A DNA stretch of 64,000 nt from Sipunculus nudus (lineage: Eukaryota; Annelida; Sipuncula; Golfingiida; Sipunculidae), in NCBI GenBank assembly GCA_026874595.1, contig CM049310.1, forward strand, positions 22,358,058 through 22,422,057. Direction: 5' to 3'. The notes beneath the pieces were generated by a model that worked only from the letters and a program-made list of their open reading frames with translations, was not told the DNA's origin and ran no database searches. Positions 1 through 13,454 of the stretch are shown here, piece by piece (positions within the stretch are counted from its first letter, which is position 1; each line of letters starts with the position of its first letter). Position numbers and translations under genes: made by a program.

Positions 1-2811
1 GTGATGCCATAAAAATGAATGTTAATAGCATGGATTTGCTCGGTGCTCATAAACAAGAACTAAATTGGCAAACAAAAACCGTAGCCAATGCATGAGTCTA
101 TTTACTCTGCTGTTCACGTGTTCCCGCAGGGCCACTGTACAAAGGGACCTCGATAAAGAAGTAAAACACTGATGGCTAAGGAGTGCAGGCTTCAAACACT
201 AGCATGGCTATAAGAAATATCGCTGTGGTTAAATGTCGATCTTTCCCTGTCAAATGATAATTAAGGAAGAAGTCAGGCAAATGTTACAACCTAAATAAAG
301 CAGTTCTATACATTTTCTTTGTATTATAATATATTTGAGTGGTAGCAACGGTATTAATTGTAAATTTTAGGCATTAAACTGGATTATTTGTCAAGATCTT
401 TATGGATTATCACGAGATTAAAGTATGATTGGGTTATTTACTGCAACTCGGTATTTCGCCAGTCTGACGTCATGAATCATTAATAAGATATACATTTCAT
501 TAGTTAACATTTAAGAAAGACTTGGCAGTGTTTTCAAGTGAGAGGTTCGTTCGAAGTAAATGTTTTACCAATTATTTGATTAACTAATCATTTGGGTAAA
601 TTTAAAATTGTACTTTGATGAATATAAACATGTAAAACAAATATCAGAGAATACAATCATTTCTCAAGGCATAATAGGTCTGTTCATTGGTAATTGGGGG
701 TGGCTTTGATCTATGCTGCGAGGTTCTTAAGCCGGGGTTGTTGAACCACGACATCTGTGTACACAGCACAGTTTCATGGGAATCCAGGCTGAGATTTGTG
801 GTTTTGTTTATTAAATACAGGGTCGGAATGAGGAAACGTGGACCTTTGGGTTCGGAGAAAGCACTATATGATGCAATATCATCTACAGTCACTCGAACTT
901 TTAATTGAGGGATTTGGTATCGACCGCCTGAGTTCTGATTATTTACAAGTTTCATTAGTTTTTACAGTAACAATAAAAGGTTGTTAATACCCGAGTAATA
1001 ATTAAGACTTCGATAAATTTCAATGTAATATCGTGCAAGGATTGTGTTTACAGACTTCGTAGCGGTTCGACTCACATAGCTGGGGCATGATATCCAATGA
1101 AATATAACTGTTGATAATTCTATATGAGCATTTCTCAAGTTTGATATGCCGGTAGGGAGACACAGTTATTTCCATTTAATGAACGGATGCGAAACGCTTT
1201 GTCCTGATTTTGAACCAAGTGATTGCACTTGTCCTGTGGGCGTTTTTTTTCTGACTGACGGCGAAACCACGGTCGTTCATCTCCAGACGATAATGATCAT
1301 GGTTAACTTGTTGGCAAAATATTGGTTTGTCAGAATTCTGGGGAGGTATATGTGGAAAGGCCGTCTCATGATGTTTATAAAGAAGTTTGACCTTATTTTC
1401 CATGAAAGCTTCCCGGGTGTAATGAACCAACGTTGACCTGATTTTTACAATATGTGCATGTGGCTGCCCGGCCCGTGAACCATAGTTTCGTATGATTAGG
1501 TCTAGACTGGTGGCTTTTGAAGATTATATTTATCACCTCCCTGTCACACAAAAATGAAGATATTAGGACCACTACCGCCTGCAGTTCTGAGAGTCTGAGC
1601 TCCTTTTAGTCTCTCTTGATTTTGGATAAAAACATTTCCTCAGGGCCTGGAAGTATAATGTAACCCATTTCCAAACAACAAAGGACGATGAAAAAAATCA
1701 TAATTTATCTGTAAACGCAACAATGCTAAGCCAATTGTCATTATCGTTATAAATAAATATTTAAAAAAATATAAAATCAAGAAGAAAAATTCTGCTTATA
1801 ATGCTAAAATTATGCTTATAGAAAACATGGGACCATCTACACAACGCTGTATAGTCACTAAAATGAGTTCAAACTCCCTTTCCTTAAAATCCGCCAGATC
1901 AATATGTTAATGTTTGTGTGCCTGTATAAATATATATGTGCGTATACATGTGTATATATAGATGTGTGTATCTACCTGACCCTTTAATATAAAACACTCA
2001 CTAGTGAGTTTATATATAATTTTTGCATGTTACTTCTATTAAATATGCGTCAATGTTTTATGTAAAATGTACGTGTATCCTAAGTTCTTATAAGCTTACG
2101 TATGTATATCTTTTTATGTCTGCATTTGTTAATAAGTTGACATGCTATTGCTTCAACAAAAAAGGACTATGTTTTTACCATTATATAATGGCATGAGCAG
2201 TTTGGTACTTTGTATCTCTCCCCGAATATTGACTAGATGTAACTGAAAATATTAATTAATTAACCTTTGTTGCTTACAGTTTAATACACGTAATGGTGAC
2301 AGCTCTTTGAGATTCACAAATGATGTCTTAATCAAATGATAAAAACACACGTACGAACCAACTGACTTTCCCAGCTGTATGGACATATACTGCTCTTATA
2401 CAAGTCTACCCATATATGTTATTTAAGCTGTTGTTCAATAAAGGAAAAATATATTATAAATTCATGTTTTTCATATAAAACAGGGCAGCAAAATGCCAGA
2501 TCATGTGCAAACGTCAATGAGGATGGAACAGGAAACAAGAAGACCACAAGTGTCCATAATACTCCCGCCGTATGTCCTGTTACTTATGAGTCTATAACCT
2601 AATTAAATATACGCGGGTATATTTAAATAGTAAAGAAAACAGAGGCGAGATACTTTATTTTTAAACATTCAAAGTGAATTTTATCAAAATCCATAACAAT
2701 TCTGGTAAGTTATCGCGGTCTAGTGACTTCTGACCTCATTTAAACTGTAATAATGAACCTCAGGCGAGATTTTCTATTCATAATTATCCATAAGGCGGAA
2801 ACAAATTTGAT

Positions 2812-2858
2812 GGGGGGGGGGGGGGTAAAAATGACGCGCGGTGCCTGAAAAACCAATA
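2812..2858 (-). mobile_element. Partial relative of the 41.6-kb MITE
   Basis: A G14 run, then TAAAAATGACGCGCGGTGCCTG. The reverse complement matches the CAGGCACCGC..CGTCAATTTTAAC end of the 41.6-kb MITE. The second end was not identified. Confidence 0.5.
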
Positions 2859-3555
2859 AACTTTGGCCTATTGAGATTTATGTAGACTAATCTGATTAAT
2901 GATAAGTGATCGCGGCGACACTCAAGGTGAACGGGCAAACGGACGGAGTAACAAACAGACGCTGGTCATACCACTATATGACCCGTCTATATGGCAGTAT
3001 TATAAAAATGGGCAAAACATATGAATACATGTGTCGGTTATTATGGTACCGGCGCAATCAATCATAAATTTGAACAACAAATTAAGTTGATATAGCTCTT
3101 CAGGGTTAATGCTGTCACGACATTTTTTAAACTCTGATAAAGAACTGCGGAACACTTGACCTGAAGAAAACACACTCGTACTATTGACATCGCTGTGAAT
3201 TGATTTTTTTTCCTGTCAGGTAAGCTCAGATTAAGTGCACCAGAAATAATTAAAACTAAAGATACAAAACATGGCAAAACACCGAAAGCAGCGTGAATAG
3301 ATCAGGCATTGATGCTTCAGAAACTCTGCCGATTATGAGTACCACCAATGTGTCACGGTGGACAGACCCTTTTTACAGCAGCTATAACGACGCCCAATAA
3401 CACCACTCAAAACTCTTATAACTGCCATATGTTCACAACCGCGGCATCTAAAGGACACTTCGGTTCAAAGTGTATGATTAAATCACTACTTGTGCGTCCG
3501 GCACTGCCTTTAAATGTCAAGAAAATGTTACCTGTTAGACCCTGAAAAGATCAGG

Positions 3556-3600
3556 TTGGTTTCTTAGGCACCGCGCGCATCAATTTTACACCCCTTCGTT
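3556..3600 (+). mobile_element. Partial relative of the 41.6-kb MITE
   Basis: TTAGGCACCGCGCGCATCAA followed by TTTTACACCCC matches the left end of the 41.6-kb MITE. The matching right end could not be placed with confidence. Confidence 0.45.
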
Positions 3601-5534
3601 TAAAGTTTTTTTACCCGTTTACCTATTTTGAGGCCAGTAGTTAAGACATTTCTCAAGAAAATAAAATAAATAAAATAATTAACTATACCTTTGTTATATT
3701 GCCATTTTACCAGTTTAGAAAACCAATTCTGTAATTATCTTGTTGTACCCGATGATACGATTTTTAATAGAAAAACTATAATAATAAGGTACTGATTTCT
3801 GAAATAAAGGTGGCTGAGCAACACACACGTATTTTATTTTATTTTATTTTTTTTTGCCTAGCGGTCTATCAAGAAATGTTTACCGGGAACACTAACACCG
3901 AATAACTGACCTAGTTAATGATAATAATGCTTCGACAATATTCCACAGCAAAATTTTAACGTTTTAATCCTGTTAATCGAACTCTCCTTTATGTTTTTTT
4001 ATGATTTGATTATTTAATAATGGATGAGCACTTCAGCGCTGAAACTTTATGTTATCTGCCTATCATTTTATATCATTACATCAAAATTAGAATGGGATTT
4101 TCCTACGAACGGAGCTTATGCAGTAATTTTCACTAGTTCCATATACCATCATTTAAAGTAAGAAGTTTCGAATTTCAATGAATACACAAATGACAACCGC
4201 ATTAATCTAACACATATTTCTACACTTTTTGAGTGTCATGATTTTATATTTAATTTGATATACCTGTATAGGGTTTCCCGATCTGTATAGTTTTACATTA
4301 AAATACTGCGCCCTTCAATGTTTATTCCACGTAGAACAATCACTTCCGCGCCGAGTCTCTCCTGAAAAAAAGGGGGGAGGGGAACCTATAAATGAATCTA
4401 GGATTTATTGGGGAAATTCCTATTTAGTAGATACGAGTGATGGAGACAGTTCAGTAAGGGCATGTTTCAGCGTGATGGTCTCCCCTGGGATCCCGTGTGT
4501 TTCTGAGACCCCAGCTCTCCCGTTCTGCAGTATCATGCACTCAACCGAATTTGTCTTATTTGATCCTTGATCCTCTGCAGTGCACAGAGGCAGTCAGCGG
4601 TTATTAGTTCCAATTAACAACACAGACAACGCTGTCACGCGCTCACTAATACCTTACAGGGAAAAAAGATAATGAATACATGCCTACTTACTGTACTGGT
4701 AGAGGAAACAAATAAACGCGGCTTAATTGACATTGTTGCCTTTGTGAGCATCGTTTTCGGACACATTTTTGATTACCCAAAGTGTTCCAGAGAATAGAAG
4801 AACGTTTCCTCCTATCTATCAGTGCAGTCAATAATACAAAATAATTCGGATAATACGTCCATGGCATTTTTTGAGTCGCTTGACTTAATCAAGAAACCCT
4901 GTGTGGAGTTTAAAACTTCCACATATTTATAGACAATAAAATGTAATTCCTCAAATTAATAATTAAAACCAACTAATTTTCAACGGACTAGTTTTCGGTG
5001 TAAAATGCAGCAGTAATTTTTCCTCTTGTAATCTTTAAAAAAATTGACAAGTATAAACATCTTTTCTAGCTGACAGAAGGAAACATGATTTTTCTAGTTT
5101 TCTTGGCAACAGTCTAGGTTATTTATGTGAAAATACAAAACTTATGTACATACGGTAAAATGAATGAACTTTCTTGAACAGGCTATAGAAAACGTCGTCC
5201 TCGACTTACTGAATTTAAGAGATGGCATAACTGACATTGCCAATTTCATCAAAGTTTCGTTGATTATTTCATCAAACAATTGAATGATGTGTTTCTTCAT
5301 TGAAATACTAGTTATTTTTCTTGATTGTGTTTATTAACCTTCTTCAAATAATGTACTCTCTTTGTACGAAATAAATATTATATATATCATATATTTCAGA
5401 ATGGCAAAGTTGAACCAAATCGATCGCGTATCACAGGCCACTGTTTTTTTTCTTGGTCTGAAAGCAATGTTCTATTATACATCTCAGTAACAAAGATTGG
5501 ATTGCATTGCATATGTTTTCGTATGTGAGTAATA

Positions 5535-5600
5535 ATTGAGCTTTATTAGCTCATCCGGCGTCCGTCTACATGTCCTTTAGTCCGGCGTCCGTCCACCATC
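5535..5600 (-). mobile_element. Fragment of a second Helentron-like end
   Basis: On the minus strand this reads as two GGACGCCGGA-type blocks, then GATGAGCTAATAAAGCTC, matching the right end of the pearl-like element at 40.3-40.4 kb. It lacks the 158-bp core repeats nearby, so it is a truncated copy or end fragment. Confidence 0.6.
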
Positions 5601-6989
5601 ACCAAAAAAGCTTCTCCTATATTTGTGACCGATTTGATTTTGTTTGTTTATTATAAGAGAGCTTTAATACAATAAAAACTTCTACACCGAGTTCGAATTT
5701 ATTAATAATACAAATTTATGCGAACATATTTTTCAAATTCAAAAAAAGATGCTTTAACTTTACTTCTTAACTGATTTTGAGTCTGTGCGTTTTAACTGAT
5801 TCGGCTTGGAGCCGCTTTCTAAAATTTAACACAGAATTTTGAACCTGCAGGTGGAGCCTCCTGAGATACAAAGTTTCCGTGATGAAAAGTTTATTCCATG
5901 CACCAGAAAAAAATTGAATAATTTCACGTTGCGGGGGTGACGGATGAGCACAACTTTTATCTTTTTGTCAAACTATAAACAAATTAGGACCACCTGTCGC
6001 CGTTATAAATCCCCTTAGCAAGATAGAACGATTTGTTGGCTTCTTTGCCTTTGAATATTGAAAGCTGCCGATTAAAAAAGGGTTAACACACATTTAGAAA
6101 ATAATTATTTATGAAGAACTCGTAATTATCAGTTAATTTCTAGGCAACCAAATCAATTAGGTCCCTGATTTGATAGTTTTGCTGATTTATTACCGGTCGA
6201 ACAATTATTCAATACTTTCTACTAGCAACGGTTTATCAATTCTCATGTCTATCATACGAATTTCTTTAAAATGTATGGTTAATTTAAGAGAGAGCTTGAA
6301 AATACTATAAGGAATTGAACGATAAAGCTTTTTTATTAATTGTTTATTGTATCCTCAGTAAAATGATGTAACTCTGGCTTTTGATTATCAAGGAGCTTGA
6401 ACGGCAGTTATAATTCCTACTATGCTTATTAAACTCATTATTTATCTTCTCTCTTATAAACAGCAATCTATTTTCATCCTGCAAGCGGACAACTCCATTA
6501 AAAAGTCCATTAGATGTCGCCAAGAATATTTGATGTGAAGACAACTGTTCCCAAGCTCAGTCTGATTTCCATTAGGAGTAATCTTCGTAACATGCATTCC
6601 CTGATATATCGGACTCCCGGGTACATCTACGATAATATGAGGACTTTCCTGCATATTGTTACCCATTGCAGGACACATTTACAAGCCTTAAAAGCGCCCT
6701 GAAATACTCCTACAATGAATGCCTTACAAGTGGATCATAATCTTGGCGGCAAGTTCGGTTCCTGTTTTTTTATGTACTTTTGAGTTCCGATTTTCTTCAA
6801 TGAATAAAGTTTATGTTACTGTATATTTTCTTCAATTGATCATAGAGAATTTTTAAATTCATTTTCATTTTTCAGTATTATGGTATACCCATCCGCCCTT
6901 CTCTTAACTGTGAGTCTCTGCGATAACCTATCGGGCTTTGATTGATTTTCAGGAAACTCATCATAACTAGGCTACTAATCAACAAATAT
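5601..6989. other. Intergenic, nothing recognised
   Basis: Overlapping 62-74-codon frames near 6.4-6.7 kb occur on both strands with no family resemblance. Confidence 0.55.
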
Positions 6990-7350
6990 ATTTTTGCCCG
7001 AGTGCGAAAAGGCGGAAAACTGCATATTTAATGAGATAAGAGGTCACCATACCACTTTATGGTATCGCCGCGATCACTTGCCAAGAATATGATCGTTTTG
7101 TTGAAATGCATCAGAAATATCAACCAGTATGATGTCTCGCCTAAGTTTGTTTTCTGGCAAAATGCATGCATATTTAATGAGGTCAGAGGTTACCTGACTT
7201 TGGATAGCAACAATCTAATGGATTTTCATGAAACGCATAATAAATATTTACCAACAGATTCTTCACATGAATTACATTCTCAGCAAACCCAACGCATATT
7301 TAACAAGGTCAGAAGTCATGAGACATTCGAAGGGGTATACACCTTTGCAT
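6990..7350 (+). repeat. Degenerate ~130-bp tandem repeat, three copies
   Basis: GCATATTTAATGAG-TCAGAGGT-type cores occur at about 7,023, 7,164 and 7,288 (spacing 142 and 124), each followed by a similar 20-30 bp. The 111-codon open frame over them is probably incidental. Confidence 0.5.
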
Positions 7351-7561
7351 GCATCGCTCTTGATGCTATAACTCTATTATTGTTGCTTTCTTAATGCAAA
7401 TGATCAGCTTTGTGGCTGATCTGGTTGCAAGTTACATACTTATACACAGACAACTGTTAACGCAAACCACAACGGCAGATAGCTTTTGGTGTTCATTCTA
7501 TTGATTTTTTCGTGTCTGCCTGTGAATTATTATAAAGCGACCCATATATATTCCAAACGCT

Positions 7562-7798
7562 GGCAGGGGCGGATCTAGGATATAGGAAAAGGAGGGGTCA
7601 AACCCAAGAGGACTAATGGCAGAATCTATAAAAAGGTCCCCTGGTCCGATAAAGGGAGGAGGGTTCCAGGCCCCATAATTTAGCCCGTCCCTGTTAAAAA
7701 AAAAAACGGATTACGGCCGCCGACGCCCCAATCCCCCTAATCCCCCCCCCACCCCCCACCCCCCACCAAACAACTCCCCACGATCCGCTTCTGCCTGT
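7562..7798. mobile_element. MITE with GCGGATC inverted ends
   Basis: GGCAGGGGCGGATCTAGGA at the left and an inverted CAGAAGCGGATCGTGG at the right bound about 237 bp. The interior has C-runs and A/G-rich blocks. It belongs to the same end-type family as the copies near 12.5 and 25.5 kb. Confidence 0.6.
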
Positions 7799-7977
7799 GA
7801 CAATATAATTGTATTTTAAAGTCGGCGCTGCTTGTTCATGTACATCATTTAAATGTTATAGCATTTTAGATCAAGGGATTTTTTATTAAAATGCAAATTG
7901 TTTCAATACTATGGAGTGATTGTTATGGGCATAACTGCAAAAATGTTTAATTTCCATTTTGTTATTGATATTCATTT

Positions 7978-7982
<5 letters not shown>

Positions 7983-8036
<54 letters not shown>
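7983..8036. repeat. (TA)n microsatellite
   Basis: About 54 bp of uninterrupted TA dinucleotides in intergenic sequence. Confidence 0.95.
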
Positions 8037-8038
<2 letters not shown>

Positions 8039-9539
8039 AATCTGGTGTCGCCATGGTAGCAAGTGCTCAAGTCATAGTCGGCTAATACCTGTATATACGA
8101 TGCATCGGTCGTAAAGTTTGTTTATTTTAAGTTGCCTTTTAACAATGTTGCGGAATTAACCTTTAAACTAAAAGCCTTATAATGGGAATGTTGCAGAATT
8201 TAAGGAGCATAAAATTATAAAATGCTCATATTACAATAAAATATAACCGCTCGTGACATAATTTGGTAGTAAATGAGTAAATGACAACAGTAACATTTGC
8301 TTACGTTAATATTCTGATAATAAAACTTATCTCCTAACGACCCTTAATTGTAAGCCCGCCGTGATTTAACAATAACACATTTATGAACTGTGAGCGGACG
8401 TTGATAAACTTTTTTCCATATTCAACAACGATAAGATCAGAGCAGGTCACATGCTGGTGCTCCTTGCAAAGGACTTGTGGGAGTGGTGGGGCATTTTGTA
8501 TAATCATGGAGATTTCTTTTCTCTGTGAACATCAGGGCTCTTGGTAAATTTGTGGATGTGTAGGTCAATTTAGCATTACATCGGTGCTATAACCATCCAG
8601 AACTTTCATAAACCATCTTAAGATAACTTGTAAGTAATTATCTTATGTTGACATCGGTAAAAATGTCCCTTATTATGGCTTATACGATTCCAAAAGGTTC
8701 TCCTCTTAAGAACACCTTACACGGACATTTTCCATAAGGATCTGTCTCAAGAAGTTGATGTGGAGCAGCAGAGGGAATCGGAACAAAGCGTCGTGGGATA
8801 TTGACCACAAACAGCATGTCACTTCAATTAGTTTTGCCTCTATCACCTGCTTCTATCCGGAAACATTATGGCATTTAATTCCAACCAACCCTCTCTCGTT
8901 CTCTCAGATAGGGTCGAGAATAGTCCCAGCCTTGATACAGGGCAATCACTATACAGTTGTTTCTCACGTGCTTCATTCCCTAAGAAATATACCTGGAGCC
9001 TTTATCGCCAGCCAGCTGTAGCCTTTCAGTGGTATGTGTCAAACAGATCTGTAACGCTTCATAGATTCAATACTGTGATCTTTAATTATTTTTTATCATC
9101 CGATCATATGGCGTTCATTCCTATCTCTCCAAGCATTAAGTGGCGTTTGTCTATAAACTGACATCAATCGGTCTTATTATACGTTCTTTTAGTTTTATGC
9201 AATATACTCGCGTAGGGGTTACTATGTTTTGAAAGTAGATAAACCGCGGGGTGTCTGTGACACGCATTCTGGCGTCTAGACCACAACCCCTAGTCGTCGT
9301 CTTTGTACCCATCTATTCATTCATTTCTCTTCTGTAATGAAATATGGAACTTTGCTAACCGGGGCACACGGGATGATGCTCCATCACTGGTTAGGACCAA
9401 TTCATTCTACTGCTCATCTTTCAAACAACGTATCTAATATACAACAGAACTTGCTATTAGTATCTGTTATGCGAGTTGCTTTCTTGATTATATGAAAGTA
9501 CTACCGTAGAATGCTTTAAGTTGTGTCTACACTTTACTT
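8037..9539. other. Intergenic, nothing recognised
   Basis: Two overlapping plus-strand frames at 8,755-9,161 (88 and 97 codons) show no domain and no convincing splice context. Confidence 0.55.
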
Positions 9540-9735
9540 TTAACATAAAATTTATTATACTTTTTTTTAAATAAACCATATTCTACTTTTTTCTATAAAA
9601 AAATATTCTAATACTTTTTTCTATAAAACATATTCTAATACTTATATAAATAAAACATATACTATATGTAAATACATATTCTCCTTTTACGTATAACATA
9701 TTCTACTTTTAACATAATATTTTAATCTACTTTAC
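9540..9735. repeat. AT-rich degenerate minisatellite
   Basis: Repeated ACATATTCTACTTTT / ACATATTCTAATACTTTT cores at roughly 20-40-bp spacing, strongly AT-rich. No gene. Confidence 0.6.
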
Positions 9736-10485
9736 ATAAAACACGATCACTATTTTTCCTGTGCACGTAACACTTTAAAATTGAGAAGATATTTGTACTT
9801 TTACATAATACATATGTTTTAGTCAGCACTAAAACCTCTGCCTTCATCCAGGGTATTGCTATCGGAGACTTCACGGATCGGGATATTAAACATTGATCTC
9901 ATAATAAGATGACAGATGTAAGTGCGGAAAGGTCAGAGAGCCGGCGCCACGTGCTCGCTTGACATTCTCTGAACGATCTCCAAAAATCACTGACCCGAGG
10001 TTATTGGCAAGACCTTATCAGACACAGCCGCCTGGTTATAATCACAATAAATTGCATCTTTTTTATTCCTTTGACCCATATATCCCTAATTACACGCATA
10101 GCCACCTACCGTAACATATTTATACTCACTTGCCTGTGTCATATTATTTTGACCTAAAGAAGACGGAATGTAAACCGTTTTCAGACTGGACAGGGTATCC
10201 AAATATTGACATAAATCATGGTTTCTTTGGTTGTATTTATCATATGAATCATGTAGGGCTCCTGACATAGCGTTAACCACATCAGTGACACATTTTCATT
10301 TGACGACATATTATTTATACTACAAGAGAAGAAGGCATGGAAAACAGGAAAACTTGCATCATATATTACGCTCTGAACACAGCGCGTGACCTCCCGGGGA
10401 CCTTCCTCTCACACGCAGTGAGAAATGGAAGGATTCTTCAGGTTTGGCAAGTTGCCAAACACGTATTCATTTTGCGATGAGAAAG

Positions 10486-10602
10486 GTAAAATCTGATTGG
10501 CCCAGAATGTAAACAAAAAGACTGCGCCGTGCAGATCGGGTAAAAGAAACCTGATTGGCTCAGCGTGTAAACAAGCTCGTGCGGCAGTGCAAAAGAGGAT
10601 AT
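10486..10602 (+). repeat. Tandem duplication, ~58-bp unit, next to G runs
   Basis: CTGATTGGCCCAGAATGTAA (10,493) and CTGATTGGCTCAGCGTGTAA (10,552) begin two similar units, each with a GTGC-G-CAG..AAAAGA ending. A ~29-base G run at 10,609-10,637 and an ~18-base run near 10,709 follow. Confidence 0.65.
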
Positions 10603-10637
10603 GCAAACGGGGGTGGGGGGGGGGGGGGGGGGGGGGG

Positions 10638-12429
10638 ACTAACCACAAGCCACTCCAACTATAGAGACTGTCTTGAAAGGTGATGATTGAATCTTGTGTA
10701 TTCCAACGGGGGGGGGGGGGGGGGGGTCTGCGCCCTCAAGCACTTTTGGACCGCAGTGCAAATCACCGGCACCTCAGAGAACTTAAGATTGTGCTGGTGA
10801 TACCTGCTGTGACTGGTTAATATTAAGCAGGGGGTTTCACAGAGAAAGCATCGTCTGGTGGCTGAACCTGACTGGCAACCGGGGTTTCTTGCAGCGGTTA
10901 GTGTAGAGAATAGCTGAGCATAACGTAACCGTTGCTCATGGAGCGTAACCATTTACAAACTCGCACCATAAACATGGGAGGACACCGGAAAGTTAGCCGA
11001 TGGGCGATGGCATGAACAAAAATATTGATGCCTGTGATAAATTAGGCCGCCTTAATCAAATTTCCAGTCCGTGGTCATTTAAATAAGTCAAATAAAATTA
11101 ATCTCAAATTTGTTTTCTTGATGTTTGTGGAAAGTAATTAATGGGAAAAATGCGCAAATATCTTCTCCTTCACATGATCGTCAAATTTAGATTATTATAT
11201 ATGAAAGATCTGAAATTCTCAATTTTCTTTTATCTCCGAAAAAAGACGACAATAAATATGGTGTGGACCTTGCACACTTTTCGTCATATTACTGTTGGTA
11301 ATTTGATCAATGGTTTGAACAATACCTGGTTACTTCACAGGCAATATGGACAGTCACACAATTAACAAAAAATGCATCAGCGTGAACCAGCGCCATACAT
11401 GATCCAAGCATGAAACTAGCGCCATACCAGCTTTCCGACGCCAGGCACCTCATCTTATCACACTATGTTTCCACTTATGTCTTCCAATGAGCCGGTACCG
11501 GCAAGGGCTGGGTCACGCAGGCTCGTGTTTGACTGTTGACATTGGCTTCCAGTAAGGTTACTCATACCCCCACTCACAACCACAATTAAGAACTGCTTAC
11601 ACGTAACTGGGACTGTAGTGTTACGTAAATACAAAACTTCAAGGAGCCGTGGGTTATTCCGTTAAAGCATCAGGTGATCCAGTAATGCCATAACTATAAA
11701 TAATGTGTTCCCTGCTGGTGCTAAGGGTGTAACATACAAGTTAATGCAAGCAAAGGTTAAAATAACCAATCTCAAATCGGAGGTGGTGACTATAAGATTT
11801 CTCGTTAAACGAAATGTTTGTAAATATTCCCTTTATGCTTGACCGTCGCACCGTTTAATACGTTTTAAACGGCTGGATACTGACTCAGACTGGTGATGCT
11901 GACAGAATTACTGCAGAATAGGAATAGTTTACAGCGCCTTCACAGGGAAGTATCCAAGAATGAAAGACTGTGTACAGAGATTTCACGAATGGCTTAAGAT
12001 AGGAGCCATTTTGCGCCGCCGCCAGCCGCGTTAAGCTCAAGCTGATCCGAGTTTATCAGGAGGCGCCGCCAATATTTCATTAAGCCGAAGTGAGCAGATT
12101 TTGTGCAGCCCAGTTTAGCTTCGGAAAAAAATTAATACAAAAAGATAAATATTTTACAATTAAAATACCCGAAACAAATGTTCAGATTTTGTTATTTGTC
12201 GTTTCTTGCCGCTGATAGGATACAGTGTGTTTGCTTAAGTATGAAAGTGTTGGCTCATGAAACCACCAGGATAAACTATACTCGATATTAAATAGAAACT
12301 AGTTAAATGTCAAATGGATGTTACACGAAATATAGATAAATTGTTTTAAAAAAGAATACATTGATAAAGGAATAAGCTTTCATGTAACATTAAGCCAGCG
12401 GACATTTTGCAAGCCAAGTCGAGCCACGA
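10638..12429. other. Intergenic, nothing beyond simple repeats
   Basis: Contains the second G run (near 10,709) and two close AGCGCCATAC blocks near 11,390-11,425. A 97-codon minus frame at 10,659-10,952 reads through the G run as proline and is not credible. Confidence 0.5.
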
Positions 12430-12619
12430 AAGTCGGCAAAGGGTACGGACGCCCCCCCCCCCCCCCCCCCCCTTGTTCAGCCGCAGCAACCTTTAAGGGG
12501 TTCAGAACAATTTTAGCAGCCTGGACCACCCTAATTATCCGGACCTAGGGACTTTTTTAGGCTTTGTCATTAGTTCTCCTTGGTTGCACCCTCTTCCTAA
12601 ATCCTTGATCCGCCCCTTT
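12430..12619. mobile_element. MITE copy, GCGGATC family
   Basis: The right end inverted reads AGGGGCGGATCAAGGATTTAG. The interior shares GCAACCTTTAAGGGGTTC and CCGGACCTAGGGACTTT with the copy at 25.4 kb. The left end is degenerate and merges into a 21-base C run at 12,452-12,472. Confidence 0.65.
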
Positions 12620-13454
12620 GTCCAAGTTAGCCGACCGAATTTTCAGGCTAACACGGCTCCGGGCTCTACTCAAGATCAGGGGTAATAATAAACAATTAGT
12701 TGCTGTTTATATATTTTTATGTCTGGACTCTGTCATGGACGTTTTCCTAGTTTTGGCTGAGAGAGCTTAAACCGTCAGTAATGTGTCAGGGAATCGAAAT
12801 ATTTGATAATCATCAGGAATGTTCCTACATGTATGATAATCCTCTCTAGGTTAAGAGGAAACTAATCAGTTCCGAGTAACAGAAAAAAAACGTCCGGGCA
12901 CGCCCCAAACCTTCCCATCACACTTCACACTGCATTAATATCACGATCAGAAATATGCACAGTATATATTTATTACGGACCGTAGCGGTCTGACATGATA
13001 GAATAATGAATACAGGCAAAACCCAAGCTCCGTATCATCACATGTATTTTCTACATGATATATAAGACTCCAGGATTTTCACTTTTTTTCTGTAATTCCC
13101 GTTTCAGTGTTTCGTTTATTGTAGGAGGCATATGATAAAAAATTGACAGAGTTGTTAATTACACACAATTCACCATTTAACCAAAAATAATAGTAATATT
13201 ACAACATTATTATTTTAAATTCTCAAAGCATAACCTGTGGATTAAAAAAACACAGGCTTTTAGAATGTGTATCTTTTACAGATTCTGTTATTCAAGTAGT
13301 GTGTTCATTGTTTTGCCCCTTGCAATTCACATGATGGCCAGATGTATATACACTTTTCGTGAGCCAAACAAACGCACTTCCCTAATCAATCAGGACCATC
13401 TGCGCGGGTTACGTGATATGCCGTACGTACATTGTTTAAACGAAATCAATATAT

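Larger units (their letters stand above)
1..5534. other. Intergenic, no supported gene
   Basis: AT-rich sequence with short chance open frames only (103 codons or fewer, often overlapping on both strands). The two partial MITE relatives at 2.8 and 3.6 kb are the only recognised content. No splice-linked coding exon was seen. Confidence 0.6.
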